Origin: WHSW01 sp963749365
GTDB taxonomy: Bacteria; Actinomycetota; Thermoleophilia; Solirubrobacterales; 70-9
DNA length: 64,000 nt
Reading direction: 5' to 3'
NCBI GenBank assembly: GCA_963749365.1
Contig: CAVVME010000004.1
Span: forward strand, 62,001 to 126,000
The notes beneath the pieces are model-generated. The model had not been told where the DNA came from, made no database searches, and saw nothing but the letters and a program-made list of their open reading frames with translations. Shown here in pieces: positions 1 to 6,934 of the stretch. Each line of letters starts with the position of its first letter. The first letter of the stretch is position 1. Position numbers and translations under genes: made by a program.

Positions 1-770
1 ATGTGGCGCTCGCAGATCCGGCGCCGCGCCTCGGCCGCGACCATAGCCAGGTCGGCGCGGTTGTTGACGCCGAGGTTGACGTGCGGATCGCTTGCCTTGT
101 GGGCGACGACGCGCAGGCCGCGCTCGCGCAGCAGCGGGAGCACGTCGCCGAGGTAGTACTCGCCGGCCGTGTTGTCGTTCGAGATCTCGGACAGGCACTC
201 GGCCAGCGGCGCGGCGGCGAAGGCGTAGGTGCCGGTGTTGATCTCGCGGATCGCGAGCACCTCGGGCGCAACCTGGTCCGGGTCCTTGGTCTCGACGATC
301 TCGGCGACGTGGCCGTCGGCGTCGCGGACGACGCGACCGTAGGCGCCCGGGTCGTCGAGCTCGACCGTCATCACCGTGGCCGCGGCGTCACGGGCACGAT
401 GAGTGTCGAGCAGCTCGGAGATGATCTCGGCACTGATCAGCGGGTGATCTCCGGAGAGCACGACGACCGCGTCCGCAGCCCGGATCGTCTCGATCGCGGC
501 GAGCACCGCGCCGCCGGTCCCGTTGACCTCCGGCTGGACCACGGTCTCGACCCCTTCGGGGAGGGCCGGGCCCAGATCACGGTCGGCGGAGACGATCACC
601 GCGACCCGCTCGGCCCCCGCGTCGCGGGCGGCGATCACCGGCCAGGCGACCATCGGCCGGCCGCAGACCGGGTGCATGACCTTGGGCAGCGATGAGCGCA
701 TCCGGGTGCCCTCTCCCGCGGCCATGACCAGGACGGCGAGCCCGCCGCCGTTCGCAGAACCACCGCTCAC
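1..770 (-). CDS. glmU: GlmU, N-terminal uridyltransferase part (3' end outside window)
   Basis: Bifunctional enzyme that makes UDP-GlcNAc for peptidoglycan in the cytoplasm; the visible part is the GlcNAc-1-phosphate uridyltransferase domain. About 256 codons are seen. The nucleotide-binding motif MAAGEGTRMRSSLPK lies near residues 15-30, followed by GDHPLI and the NTGTYAF and AGEYYLGD stretches typical of this family. The frame is open to the left edge, where the left-handed beta-helix acetyltransferase domain would begin. The GTG start is supported by a TACGAT box seven bases upstream, implying a leaderless mRNA. The next genes rightward are an unrelated VOC protein and tRNA-Gln. The function is secure; only completeness is unknown. 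Confidence 0.93.
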   Translation of the reverse strand, partial: MSGGSANGGGLAVLVMAAGEGTRMRSSLPKVMHPVCGRPMVAWPVIAARDAGAERVAVIVSADRDLGPALPEGVETVVQPEVNGTGGAVLAAIETIRAADAVVVLSGDHPLISAEIISELLDTHRARDAAATVMTVELDDPGAYGRVVRDADGHVAEIVETKDPDQVAPEVLAIREINTGTYAFAAAPLAECLSEISNDNTAGEYYLGDVLPLLRERGLRVVAHKASDPHVNLGVNNRADLAMVAAEARRRICERH

Positions 771-777
771 GGGCGGG

Positions 778-783
778 ATCGTA
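778..783 (-). promoter_or_regulatory. -10 box of glmU (leaderless)
   Basis: TACGAT lies seven bases before the GTG start, so transcription would begin at or next to the start codon. No clear -35 element is seen. Confidence 0.5.
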
Positions 784-825
784 GGCGGCGGACGCGATCG
801 AGGGCTTGGCCGGCCAGGACGCCCC

Positions 826-1194
826 CTACGCGGGCCGGTGACAGACGGCCTCGATGTTGTTGCCGTCGGGATCGAGGACGAAGGCGCCGTAGTAATGCGG
901 GTGGTAGATCGGCCGCGGTCCGGCGGGGCCGTTGTCGGTGCCGCCGGCGGCGATCGCCGCAGCGTGGAAGGCGTCGACGAGCTCGCGGTTCTCGCAGGCG
1001 AAGGCCACGTGCAGGCCGGTCTGCACCGGCCGCCCGCCGCTGATCCAGAAGAACGGCTTGCCCTCCCTGCCGAAGCCGCCGATGTTCGGGACCGGCTCCA
1101 TCAAGAGCTCGATCCCGAGCGGCTCAAGCGCCCGCTCGTAATAGCCCTTGCTCGCCTCGTAGTCCGAGACCCCGAAGCCCACATGGTCGATCAT
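826..1194 (-). CDS. VOC (glyoxalase/dioxygenase) family protein
   Basis: A 122-residue protein with a single vicinal-oxygen-chelate domain. It begins MIDHVGFGVSDYEAS, which holds the first likely metal-binding histidine (residue 4), and ends with FVLDPDGNNIEAVCH, the usual last strand with the metal-ligand glutamate. HVAFACENRELVDAFHAA forms the middle strand-helix unit. A strong AAGGAGGA ribosome binding site precedes the ATG, so this mRNA has a leader, unlike many neighbours. Short VOC proteins of this form are often annotated as glyoxalase-like, and the substrate cannot be told from sequence. It sits alone between glmU and the divergent tRNA-Gln, with no partner gene to suggest a role. Confidence 0.85.
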   Translation of the reverse strand: MIDHVGFGVSDYEASKGYYERALEPLGIELLMEPVPNIGGFGREGKPFFWISGGRPVQTGLHVAFACENRELVDAFHAAAIAAGGTDNGPAGPRPIYHPHYYGAFVLDPDGNNIEAVCHRPA

Positions 1195-1235
1195 TTTCGC
1201 GTCCTCCTTCGCCGTCTCGGGCCACAGCCTAGGCC

Positions 1236-1241
1236 TAAACT
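1236..1241 (+). promoter_or_regulatory. -10 box of tRNA-Gln
   Basis: TAAACT ends 14 bases before the tRNA. The same hexamer is the likely -10 of the R2lox gene at 27246. No good -35 was identified. Confidence 0.4.
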
Positions 1242-1255
1242 CGACCGCAGCTCGA

Positions 1256-1327
1256 TCCGGGGTGGTGTAGTTGGGAGCACTCCAGTTTTTGGTACTGGCA
1301 GCCGAGGTTCGATCCCTCGCCCCGGAG
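1256..1327 (+). tRNA. tRNA-Gln (anticodon TTG)
   Basis: The 72-base cloverleaf has acceptor stem TCCGGGG paired with CCCCGGA, anticodon stem CCAGT/ACTGG enclosing the loop TTTTGGT (anticodon TTG), and a T arm with loop TTCGATC. The 3' CCA is not encoded; CTG follows the discriminator G. It lies divergently next to glmU and runs toward the end of the PucR-type regulator gene. Confidence 0.93.
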
Positions 1328-1350
1328 CTGAGGAGCCGGGTTGGGATCGG

Positions 1351-2607
1351 CTAGCCCCCGTTCTTGCGCCGGACCTTCGCCCGCCCCGCCTCGGTCCCGG
1401 GCTCGAGCGCCGGGCCGCGCGGGGGCGAGATCCCGAGCACGCGCATCGCCTTCAGGCCGAGGCCGAGCTTCTCGCGGCCCTCGGTCGAGGTGATGTCGTG
1501 GCCGCAGAGCTCCTTCACCCGCTCGAGCCGGTAGCGGATCGTGTGCCGGTGGGTGAACAGCCGCTCGGCGGTCGGGGTGACGTTGCCGTCGTTGTCGAGG
1601 TAGGCCTCGATCGTCCCGACCAGCTCGGTCTCGTACTGCTCGTCATAGGCGGCCAGCGGGGCGACGGTCTCGGCGTAGAAGCGATCGAGCTCGCCGGTGC
1701 CCTCGCTCATCGCCGGCAGCAGCAGCCGGTAGGAGCCCGTGTCCTCGAACGAGAGCAGCGCGATCCCGTCGGCCTCGGCGACGTTCGCCGCCAGCAGCGC
1801 CTCCTGTCCGGCCCTGTAGAGATCGACCGGGTCGGCGACCCAGCGCCCGTGGGCGACGGTGAGGTGAAAGCCCGGCAGCGAGGCGGCGAGCTCACGCTGG
1901 AGCGCGGTCGCCGCGCGCGCCAGCAGCTCGGGCTCGGCGACCGGCACGATCGCGCTCACGTCCGCGCGCTCGCCGGCGTCGCCCCGCTCGGCGAGCTCGG
2001 CGATCGCACCCGCGCTGGCGGCCCGCAGGGCGCGCAGCGAGACGATCAGCAGCCGCGCCCGCCAGTCGCCGGTCTGGGCGGTGCGAGGTGCCGCGCGCGC
2101 GATCACCACACCGCCGCCGGCGCCGACGTCCGCGGCGAGCTCGGAGCCGCGGGCGACGATGTCGCCGCGGTCGGTGACCTTGCGGCCGAGCACCGCGCGC
2201 ACGAACTCCCCCGCCGCCTCGTCGCTGGCCCATTCCGGCGCCCGCGCGCGCTCGAGCTCGAGCGCGAGCAGGGTCGACACCATCCGGATCAGGGTCGGCG
2301 TCGGATCGCCGCCGCGAGCCCGGTAGCGGAGCTCGCCGACGACCGCGTCGGCGACCCGGAGCTCGAGCGCCTCGACGTCCTTAGCGCCCGTCAGCAGCTT
2401 CGACTCCTCCGCAGAGGAGCTGGCGGCCACAGCGAGCACCGCGCTCGAGCGGTCGATCAGCGCCACGCTGCCGCCCAGCGCCGCCCCCGCCGCCCGCGCC
2501 ACGGCCGGCAGCCCGGCACCGGCCTCGATCGCCTCCGAAAGCGCATCTAGCGCCCCCGAATCCCCACCCTTTGCAGGCTTTTTACTTGTCGTCCGGGCGC
2601 CGGCCAC
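1351..2607 (-). CDS. PucR/CdaR-type transcriptional regulator
   Basis: A 418-residue cytoplasmic protein. The C-terminal helix-turn-helix (about residues 345-390) contains THRHTIRYRLERVKELCG, the hallmark of the PucR/CdaR family, where this domain binds DNA and the upstream part senses a ligand. The middle (about 130-330) resembles the GGDEF-like domain of the family and contains no active GGDEF motif. The N-terminal part is Ala-rich and unassigned. The GTG start is favoured because TAGAAT lies six bases upstream, giving a leaderless mRNA. No obvious target operon is adjacent, so the effector and regulon are unknown. It ends 24 bases past the convergent tRNA-Gln. Confidence 0.85.
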   Translation of the reverse strand: MAGARTTSKKPAKGGDSGALDALSEAIEAGAGLPAVARAAGAALGGSVALIDRSSAVLAVAASSSAEESKLLTGAKDVEALELRVADAVVGELRYRARGGDPTPTLIRMVSTLLALELERARAPEWASDEAAGEFVRAVLGRKVTDRGDIVARGSELAADVGAGGGVVIARAAPRTAQTGDWRARLLIVSLRALRAASAGAIAELAERGDAGERADVSAIVPVAEPELLARAATALQRELAASLPGFHLTVAHGRWVADPVDLYRAGQEALLAANVAEADGIALLSFEDTGSYRLLLPAMSEGTGELDRFYAETVAPLAAYDEQYETELVGTIEAYLDNDGNVTPTAERLFTHRHTIRYRLERVKELCGHDITSTEGREKLGLGLKAMRVLGISPPRGPALEPGTEAGRAKVRRKNGG

Positions 2608-2613
2608 CGCTCA

Positions 2614-2619
2614 ATTCTA
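2614..2619 (-). promoter_or_regulatory. -10 box of PucR-type regulator (leaderless)
   Basis: TAGAAT is six bases before the GTG start on the minus strand. Confidence 0.5.
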
Positions 2620-2780
2620 AGTCGAGCGGAGAAACGCGCAGATCGACCGGAGAAAGGCGGTGAAAAGCAAGCAGGTCGGGGGAAGCAGGCCGATCGGCGA
2701 AGCGAGCGTAGGGAAACCTACGTGAGCGAGACGAGCGGCTGATGACCCCGAGATGCGCCGCTTTGCAGCCGCCTCGCCCG
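2620..2780. other. Non-coding stretch with hairpins
   Basis: No credible gene is seen here. The stretch has a perfect hairpin at 2707-2722 (CGTAGG, loop GAAA, CCTACG) and two GGAGAAA repeats near 2631 and 2651. The hairpin can form on either strand, with a GNRA-type loop on the plus strand. It could be a structured RNA or a terminator region for the minus-strand gene ending at 2781. Its function is unknown. Confidence 0.35.
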
Positions 2781-3017
2781 CTACTCGAAGATCCCAGTGA
2801 TGTCGTCCCAGAAATACACAATCGCCACCCCCAAAGCAATCCCGATCGCCAGCAGCGCCGCCAGCACGAAGATCGAGACGAAGACCGCCGTCACCTTCTC
2901 CCAGCCGCGGCCGAAGGAACCGATCGCCGGCGCCAGGATCAGCGCCGCGAAGGCGACGATGCTGATCAGCGCGGCGCCGCCGAACAGGTAGTACTCGGTT
3001 CCGATCTTGGCCGTCAA
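2781..3017 (-). CDS. Small two-helix membrane protein
   Basis: A 78-residue protein of unknown function. Two hydrophobic helices are visible: LFGGAALISIVAFAALILA (about residues 11-29) and a second at about 44-68 ending in VAIVYFWDDI. The short loop between them carries charged residues (GRGWEK). The start appears to be TTG. It follows the DedA-PAP2 gene by 28 bases, across a duplicated 23-base segment holding GGAGGAG, and may be co-transcribed with it. No family was recognised. The clean alternation of helices and loop argues that it is a real gene. Confidence 0.6.
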   Translation of the reverse strand: MTAKIGTEYYLFGGAALISIVAFAALILAPAIGSFGRGWEKVTAVFVSIFVLAALLAIGIALGVAIVYFWDDITGIFE

Positions 3018-3022
3018 CGAGG

Positions 3023-3068
3023 TCAGGGGTCGCTCCTCCGGCGCTTCAGGGATCGCTCCTCCGGCGCT
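3023..3068 (-). repeat. 23-bp tandem duplication across a stop codon
   Basis: Two adjacent 23-base copies (3046-3068 and 3023-3045) differ at one base. Read on the minus strand, each holds GGAGGAGCGA and ends in TGA. The first copy supplies the last codons and stop of the DedA-PAP2 gene; the second lies in the gap before the small membrane protein gene. Confidence 0.8.
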
Positions 3069-4542
3069 GATTGTGCCGTAGATGGATGGCGACCATCGCG
3101 ATCGCGGCGCAACCGGCGAAGGCGCAGACGCCGAGCGCCCAGCCGCCGCTGACGTCGCTGAGGTAATGGACGCCGAGGTAGACGCGGCTGAGCCCGATCG
3201 CGGCGGTGAGCAGGACTCCGATCAGGACCAGAGCGCTCGCGTGGGTGAGGCCGGGCCGGACCCGAACCGCGACCGTCAGCGCGAGCCAGGTGTAGATCAC
3301 CGAGTAGGCGGCGTGGCCGCTGGGAAAGGCGTCGCCGTCCGCATCGACGAGCCCGTCGGGCGGGCGGGGGCGGTCGAGTGCCTCCTTGAGCACCGGGACG
3401 GCGATGTGGAGGATGATCATCGCGACGACGAGGACCACGACCTCGGCCCAGCGGCGCCGGGCGGCGAGCGCCACGGCGGCGACCAGGGCGACCACGGTCG
3501 TCGCCAGCGACGAGCCGAGGGCGGTGACCAGCTTCTCGATCTCGGTCAGCCAGTCGGTTCGCAGCTCCGCCGCCAGGTCGGCCGCTTGGGTGTCGCCTGG
3601 CGTCGGCCCCGGATCGCCGCTGAATATCGAGATGTAGGAGATGAGCACGAAGGCCGCGACCGCGAACGCGGCCATCAGGCTGGTGAACTCGAGCCCGAGG
3701 CCGCCGGGAGTCAGCCGCGCCCAGACGAAACGGGCCTGCGGGCGCAGGCGGCGGCCGAGCGCGAGCAGCGGGCGCAGAGCCGGGACCGAGTCCATGCGCC
3801 CGACCAGCGCGGCACGGTTCTCGGCCACCCGCAGATAGCGGACCGCGAGCACGATCGCGACCACCACCCCGACGACGAGGCCGAACACAAGCAGGCCCCG
3901 GCTCGCCAGCTCTGTTGCCCGGTTGATGTTCTCCGAGATCAGGTAGCCGAGCAGGGTGAACCCGGCCGCCCAGAGACCTGTACCGAGGACGCTGTACGGC
4001 AGGAAGGCCGGGTAGCGCATTCCCGAGCTGCCGGCGATGAACGGGGCGAGGGCGCGGACGAGGCCGATGAAGCGCCCGATCAGGATCGTCTTGCCGCCGT
4101 GGCGCTCGAAGTACGCCTCGACCTGGGCGAAGCGCTCCGGCGTGATCCGCAGCTTCGATCCGTGGCGGAGGACGAAGTCCCGCCCGAGCCTGGCGCCAAG
4201 GACGAAGCTCACCGTGTCACCGGCCCAGGCGCAGAACCAGACCACCGCGATCATCAGCTCGACCGAGTTCTCACCCTGGCCGGCGAGCGCCCCGCCGATG
4301 ATCACCGCCGTCTCGCCGGGGAAGACGAGGCCGACGAAGGCGCCGGTCTCGAGGAAGGCGAGCAGGCCGACCAGCGCGTAGCTCCAGTTCCCGAGGTCGT
4401 CGGCGAGGTCGGCGAGAAAGCCCTCGATGTCGAGGCTCGGCGCCAGCTGCTGGAAGGCGATGAAGCCGCCGCCGAAGACGACGATCAACGCCAGCAGCCG
4501 GAGCTTGTCGCCGCGTCCCTGCTGATCGCCGCCCAGTCGCAC
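3046..4542 (-). CDS. DedA-family membrane protein fused to PAP2 phosphatase
   Basis: A 498-residue inner-membrane protein with two domains. The N-terminal DedA (SNARE-associated) part has FPGETAVIIGGALAG at residues 74-88 and GRFIGLVRALAPFIAG at about 156-171, both family signatures; DedA proteins are linked to undecaprenyl-phosphate and lipid flipping. The C-terminal PAP2 phosphatase part has all three catalytic motifs in order: KEALDRPRP, PSGHAAYS and SRVYLGVHYLSDV. The pairing fits recycling of a lipid carrier: dephosphorylation and transport in one chain. The GTG start at 4542, eight bases beyond the ispE stop, is chosen over upstream in-frame codons that only shadow ispE. It is the last of the metG-tatD-rsmA-ispE run. 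Confidence 0.88.
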   Translation of the reverse strand: MRLGGDQQGRGDKLRLLALIVVFGGGFIAFQQLAPSLDIEGFLADLADDLGNWSYALVGLLAFLETGAFVGLVFPGETAVIIGGALAGQGENSVELMIAVVWFCAWAGDTVSFVLGARLGRDFVLRHGSKLRITPERFAQVEAYFERHGGKTILIGRFIGLVRALAPFIAGSSGMRYPAFLPYSVLGTGLWAAGFTLLGYLISENINRATELASRGLLVFGLVVGVVVAIVLAVRYLRVAENRAALVGRMDSVPALRPLLALGRRLRPQARFVWARLTPGGLGLEFTSLMAAFAVAAFVLISYISIFSGDPGPTPGDTQAADLAAELRTDWLTEIEKLVTALGSSLATTVVALVAAVALAARRRWAEVVVLVVAMIILHIAVPVLKEALDRPRPPDGLVDADGDAFPSGHAAYSVIYTWLALTVAVRVRPGLTHASALVLIGVLLTAAIGLSRVYLGVHYLSDVSGGWALGVCAFAGCAAIAMVAIHLRHNQRRRSDP

Positions 4543-4549
4543 GGCCGGA

Positions 4550-5392
4550 TTATCCGAGCCGCTGCGGCGTGGAGACGATCGCGTTCGCGTAGCGAGGCGG
4601 CAGCGCGGCCGCCGCCGCGTCGGCCGCGACCACGTCCTCGAAGATCCCGACCGCGGTCGGCCCCGAGCCGGTGACCAGGGCGCGCCCCGCTCCGGCCTCC
4701 CGCAAAGCGTCGAGCGCCTCGCTGATCTCGGGCTGCAGCGAGACCGCCGCCTGCTCGAGGTCGTTGACGAGCAGCTCGGGATACTCGAGCGGCGAGGCAC
4801 CGGCTGCCGCTGCCCGCCGCAGCTCCCCCGCCAGCCGCTCGAGCTCGACGGGCTCGCGCCCGAGCCCGAGCGCGTCCGCCTCGCGGTAGACGGCCCCCGT
4901 GTCGAGCCCCGCCTCGCCCTCGATCATCACGACCCCGAACTCGCCCGGGGCCGGCAGCGGCTCGATCCGCTCGCCGGCCCCGGAGACGAGCGCCAGGCGG
5001 GGGTCGAGCTGCGAGGGCACGTCGGCGCCGAGACCGGCAGCCAGCCCGGCGAGATCGTCGATCGCCGAGTCGGCGAGCCGCAGGACCGCGGCGGCGTCGG
5101 CGCTGCCGCCACCGAGACCGGCGGCGACCGGAATCCGCTTCTCGATCTCAATCCGAAGCGGCGGCGAGTCCCAGCCGCGGGCCCGCAGCGCCTCGAGTGC
5201 GACCGCGACCAGGTTCGGGCCCTCGACGCCGGCGCAGATCACCTCGTCGGCCTCGCCGGCGGCGGGCTCGATCACGATCCGGTCCGAGAGCACCAGCGGG
5301 CAGAACAGCGAGCGCAGCTCGTGCAGCCCGTCGCCGCGCCGACCGCCGAGAAAGAGGCAGAGATTGAGCTTCGCCGGCGCCCTAGCGACCAT
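4550..5392 (-). CDS. ispE: 4-diphosphocytidyl-2-C-methyl-D-erythritol kinase
   Basis: A 280-residue GHMP kinase that phosphorylates CDP-ME with ATP in the non-mevalonate isoprenoid pathway. It begins MVARAPAKLNLCLFLGGRR, with the family PAKLNL motif. The ATP-binding GHMP motif PVAAGLGGGSADAAAVL follows at about residues 82-98, and the C-terminal VTGSGPTAVGIF is the third GHMP motif. The start overlaps the rsmA stop by 11 bases, which suggests translational coupling; the longer in-frame extension only shadows rsmA. The order rsmA-ispE is common in actinobacteria. Identification is secure. Confidence 0.95.
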   Translation of the reverse strand: MVARAPAKLNLCLFLGGRRGDGLHELRSLFCPLVLSDRIVIEPAAGEADEVICAGVEGPNLVAVALEALRARGWDSPPLRIEIEKRIPVAAGLGGGSADAAAVLRLADSAIDDLAGLAAGLGADVPSQLDPRLALVSGAGERIEPLPAPGEFGVVMIEGEAGLDTGAVYREADALGLGREPVELERLAGELRRAAAAGASPLEYPELLVNDLEQAAVSLQPEISEALDALREAGAGRALVTGSGPTAVGIFEDVVAADAAAAALPPRYANAIVSTPQRLG

Positions 5393-6188
5393 CGAGCGCC
5401 TCCGCCAGAGCGGCGAACTCGGCCGGCGCGAGCTGCTCGGCCCTGGCGTCCTCCGCCAGCCCGAGCTCGGCGAGCGCCGCGCGGGTCCGATCACGACTGC
5501 CGGGGCGGGCGTGCTCGAGCGAGCGGGCCAGCGACTTGCGCCGGTGCGCGAACGCGTCGCGGACCAGCCTCGCGAGCCGGGGATCGGCGGCGGGCCCGAT
5601 CCGCTCGAGGCCGAGCAGCGCCGAGTCGACCCGCGGCCGGGGCTTGAACACCGCCCGGTCGATCCTCCGCAACAGGCGGACCTCGCAGGAGAGCTGCACG
5701 AGCACGCTCGGGGAACCGTAGGTGCGCGAGCCGGGGTCAGCCCGCAGCCGGTCGGCGATCTCGCGCTGGACCAGCAGGGTCCAGGACTCGAGCCCGGGAA
5801 GAGAGGCGATCGTGCGCAGGATCATCGGGGTCGCGATCGCGTAGGGAAGGTTGGCGACCATGCGGCCAGGGGCGGGCTCGAGCGCGGCGAGGTCGAATCG
5901 CATCGCGTCGGCGAAGTGCAGCTCGACGCCCGGGTTCTCGCCCGCGATCCGCTCGAGCGCGGGACGCAGCCGGCCGTCGAGCTCGATCACGTGCAGCGTC
6001 GCGACCCGCGGCGCCAGCACGGCGGTCAGCGCCCCCTCACCGCCGCCGACCTCGAGCACGACGTCGCCGGGATCGGGGCCGGCCTCGCGGACGATCGCGG
6101 CGAGCAGGTTGGGATCGGCGAGGAAGTTCTGGCCCAGCCGCGCCACTTGCTCACCAGCCAAAGGCTCGCGCCGCGTTCGCCTCGACAA
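5382..6188 (-). CDS. rsmA: 16S rRNA dimethyladenosine transferase (KsgA)
   Basis: A 268-residue S-adenosylmethionine-dependent methyltransferase that dimethylates two adjacent adenines near the 3' end of 16S rRNA. It shows GQNFLADPNLL near the N terminus, the SAM-binding motif VLEVGGGEGALT, the acidic HFADAMRFD and the catalytic NLPYAIATPMIL. The C-terminal helical domain (RRKSLARSL, then a run to residue 268) is complete. The listed ATG overlaps the end of tatD by 38 bases. An in-frame GTG at 6146, just after the tatD stop, would give a 254-residue protein starting VARLGQNF and is equally plausible. It overlaps ispE at its 3' end. Confidence 0.93.
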   Translation of the reverse strand: MSRRTRREPLAGEQVARLGQNFLADPNLLAAIVREAGPDPGDVVLEVGGGEGALTAVLAPRVATLHVIELDGRLRPALERIAGENPGVELHFADAMRFDLAALEPAPGRMVANLPYAIATPMILRTIASLPGLESWTLLVQREIADRLRADPGSRTYGSPSVLVQLSCEVRLLRRIDRAVFKPRPRVDSALLGLERIGPAADPRLARLVRDAFAHRRKSLARSLEHARPGSRDRTRAALAELGLAEDARAEQLAPAEFAALAEALDGR

Positions 6189-6927
6189 TCGCCTCGAGCT
6201 GCGGATAGGAGAGCCCCCGGAGGTCGGCGAGCTGCTCGGCGACGGCGACCACGTTGGCCGGCTGGTTCGGCCTCCCGCGAGCGGCCTGCGGGGCGAGGAA
6301 CGGGGCGTCGGTCTCGACCAGCAGCAGGTGCTCGGGGACCGCGGCGGCGGCCTCGCGCAGCGAGGCCGAGCTCGGGTAGGTGAGGTTGCCGGCGAACGAG
6401 CAGTACCAGTCCGCCTCCCCCGCTTCCACCGCGCGCTCCGGCGGGGCCGAGAAGCAGTGCAGGATCACGGTCACCCCGTCGGCCTCGTCGCGCAGCGTGG
6501 CGAAGGTCTCGGCCAGGGCCTCACCGTCGGTCGTCCGGCCGCCGTCGCGGACGTGGATCACGAGCGGCTTCGCCAGCCGCCGGGCGATCGCGATCTGGGC
6601 CCGGAAGGCGCGGCGCTGGTCGTCGCGCGGGGCGCGGTCGCGGTAATAATCGAGCCCAGTCTCGCCGACCGCGGCGACCCGGGGATGGGCGGCGAGCCGC
6701 TCGAGCCGGGCGGCGGCGGCGTCGTCGAAGCCGCCGGCGCCGTTGGGATGGCGGCCGACCGCCGCCAGCACCTGCTCGTGGCGCTCCGCGGTCGCGATCG
6801 CCTCGGCGCCGGCGTCCTCGTCGATGCCGACGCTGAGCAGGCGCCGCACGCCGACCGCGTTCGCGTCCGCCACCAGCGCCGCCGCCGGCGCCTCGCAAAG
6901 GCCGAGATGGCAGTGGGTGTCGATCAC
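6151..6927 (-). CDS. tatD: TatD-family metal-dependent DNase
   Basis: A 258-residue TIM-barrel hydrolase. The GTG start gives MIDTHCHL, with the HxH metal motif at residues 4-6, as is standard for TatD. GETGLDYY (metal-bridging glutamate), LVIHVRDG, ILHCFSA and LVETDAPFLAP carry the remaining metal ligands. Family members act as 3'-5' exonucleases in DNA repair. The start is seven bases after the metG stop, and a longer in-frame extension only shadows metG. The order metG-tatD-rsmA-ispE is widely conserved, so these genes are probably one operon. Confidence in family is high; the exact nucleic acid substrate is inferred from homology. Confidence 0.93.
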   Translation of the reverse strand: MIDTHCHLGLCEAPAAALVADANAVGVRRLLSVGIDEDAGAEAIATAERHEQVLAAVGRHPNGAGGFDDAAAARLERLAAHPRVAAVGETGLDYYRDRAPRDDQRRAFRAQIAIARRLAKPLVIHVRDGGRTTDGEALAETFATLRDEADGVTVILHCFSAPPERAVEAGEADWYCSFAGNLTYPSSASLREAAAAVPEHLLLVETDAPFLAPQAARGRPNQPANVVAVAEQLADLRGLSYPQLEAIVEANAARAFGW

Positions 6928-6934
6928 GGCGTCG

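Noticed and set aside
3..2550. Long plus-strand open frames over glmU and the PucR-type gene
   Set aside because: They are shadows caused by high GC. They lack family motifs, and the minus-strand genes have complete motifs and -10 boxes. Similar shadows occur opposite most genes in the window.
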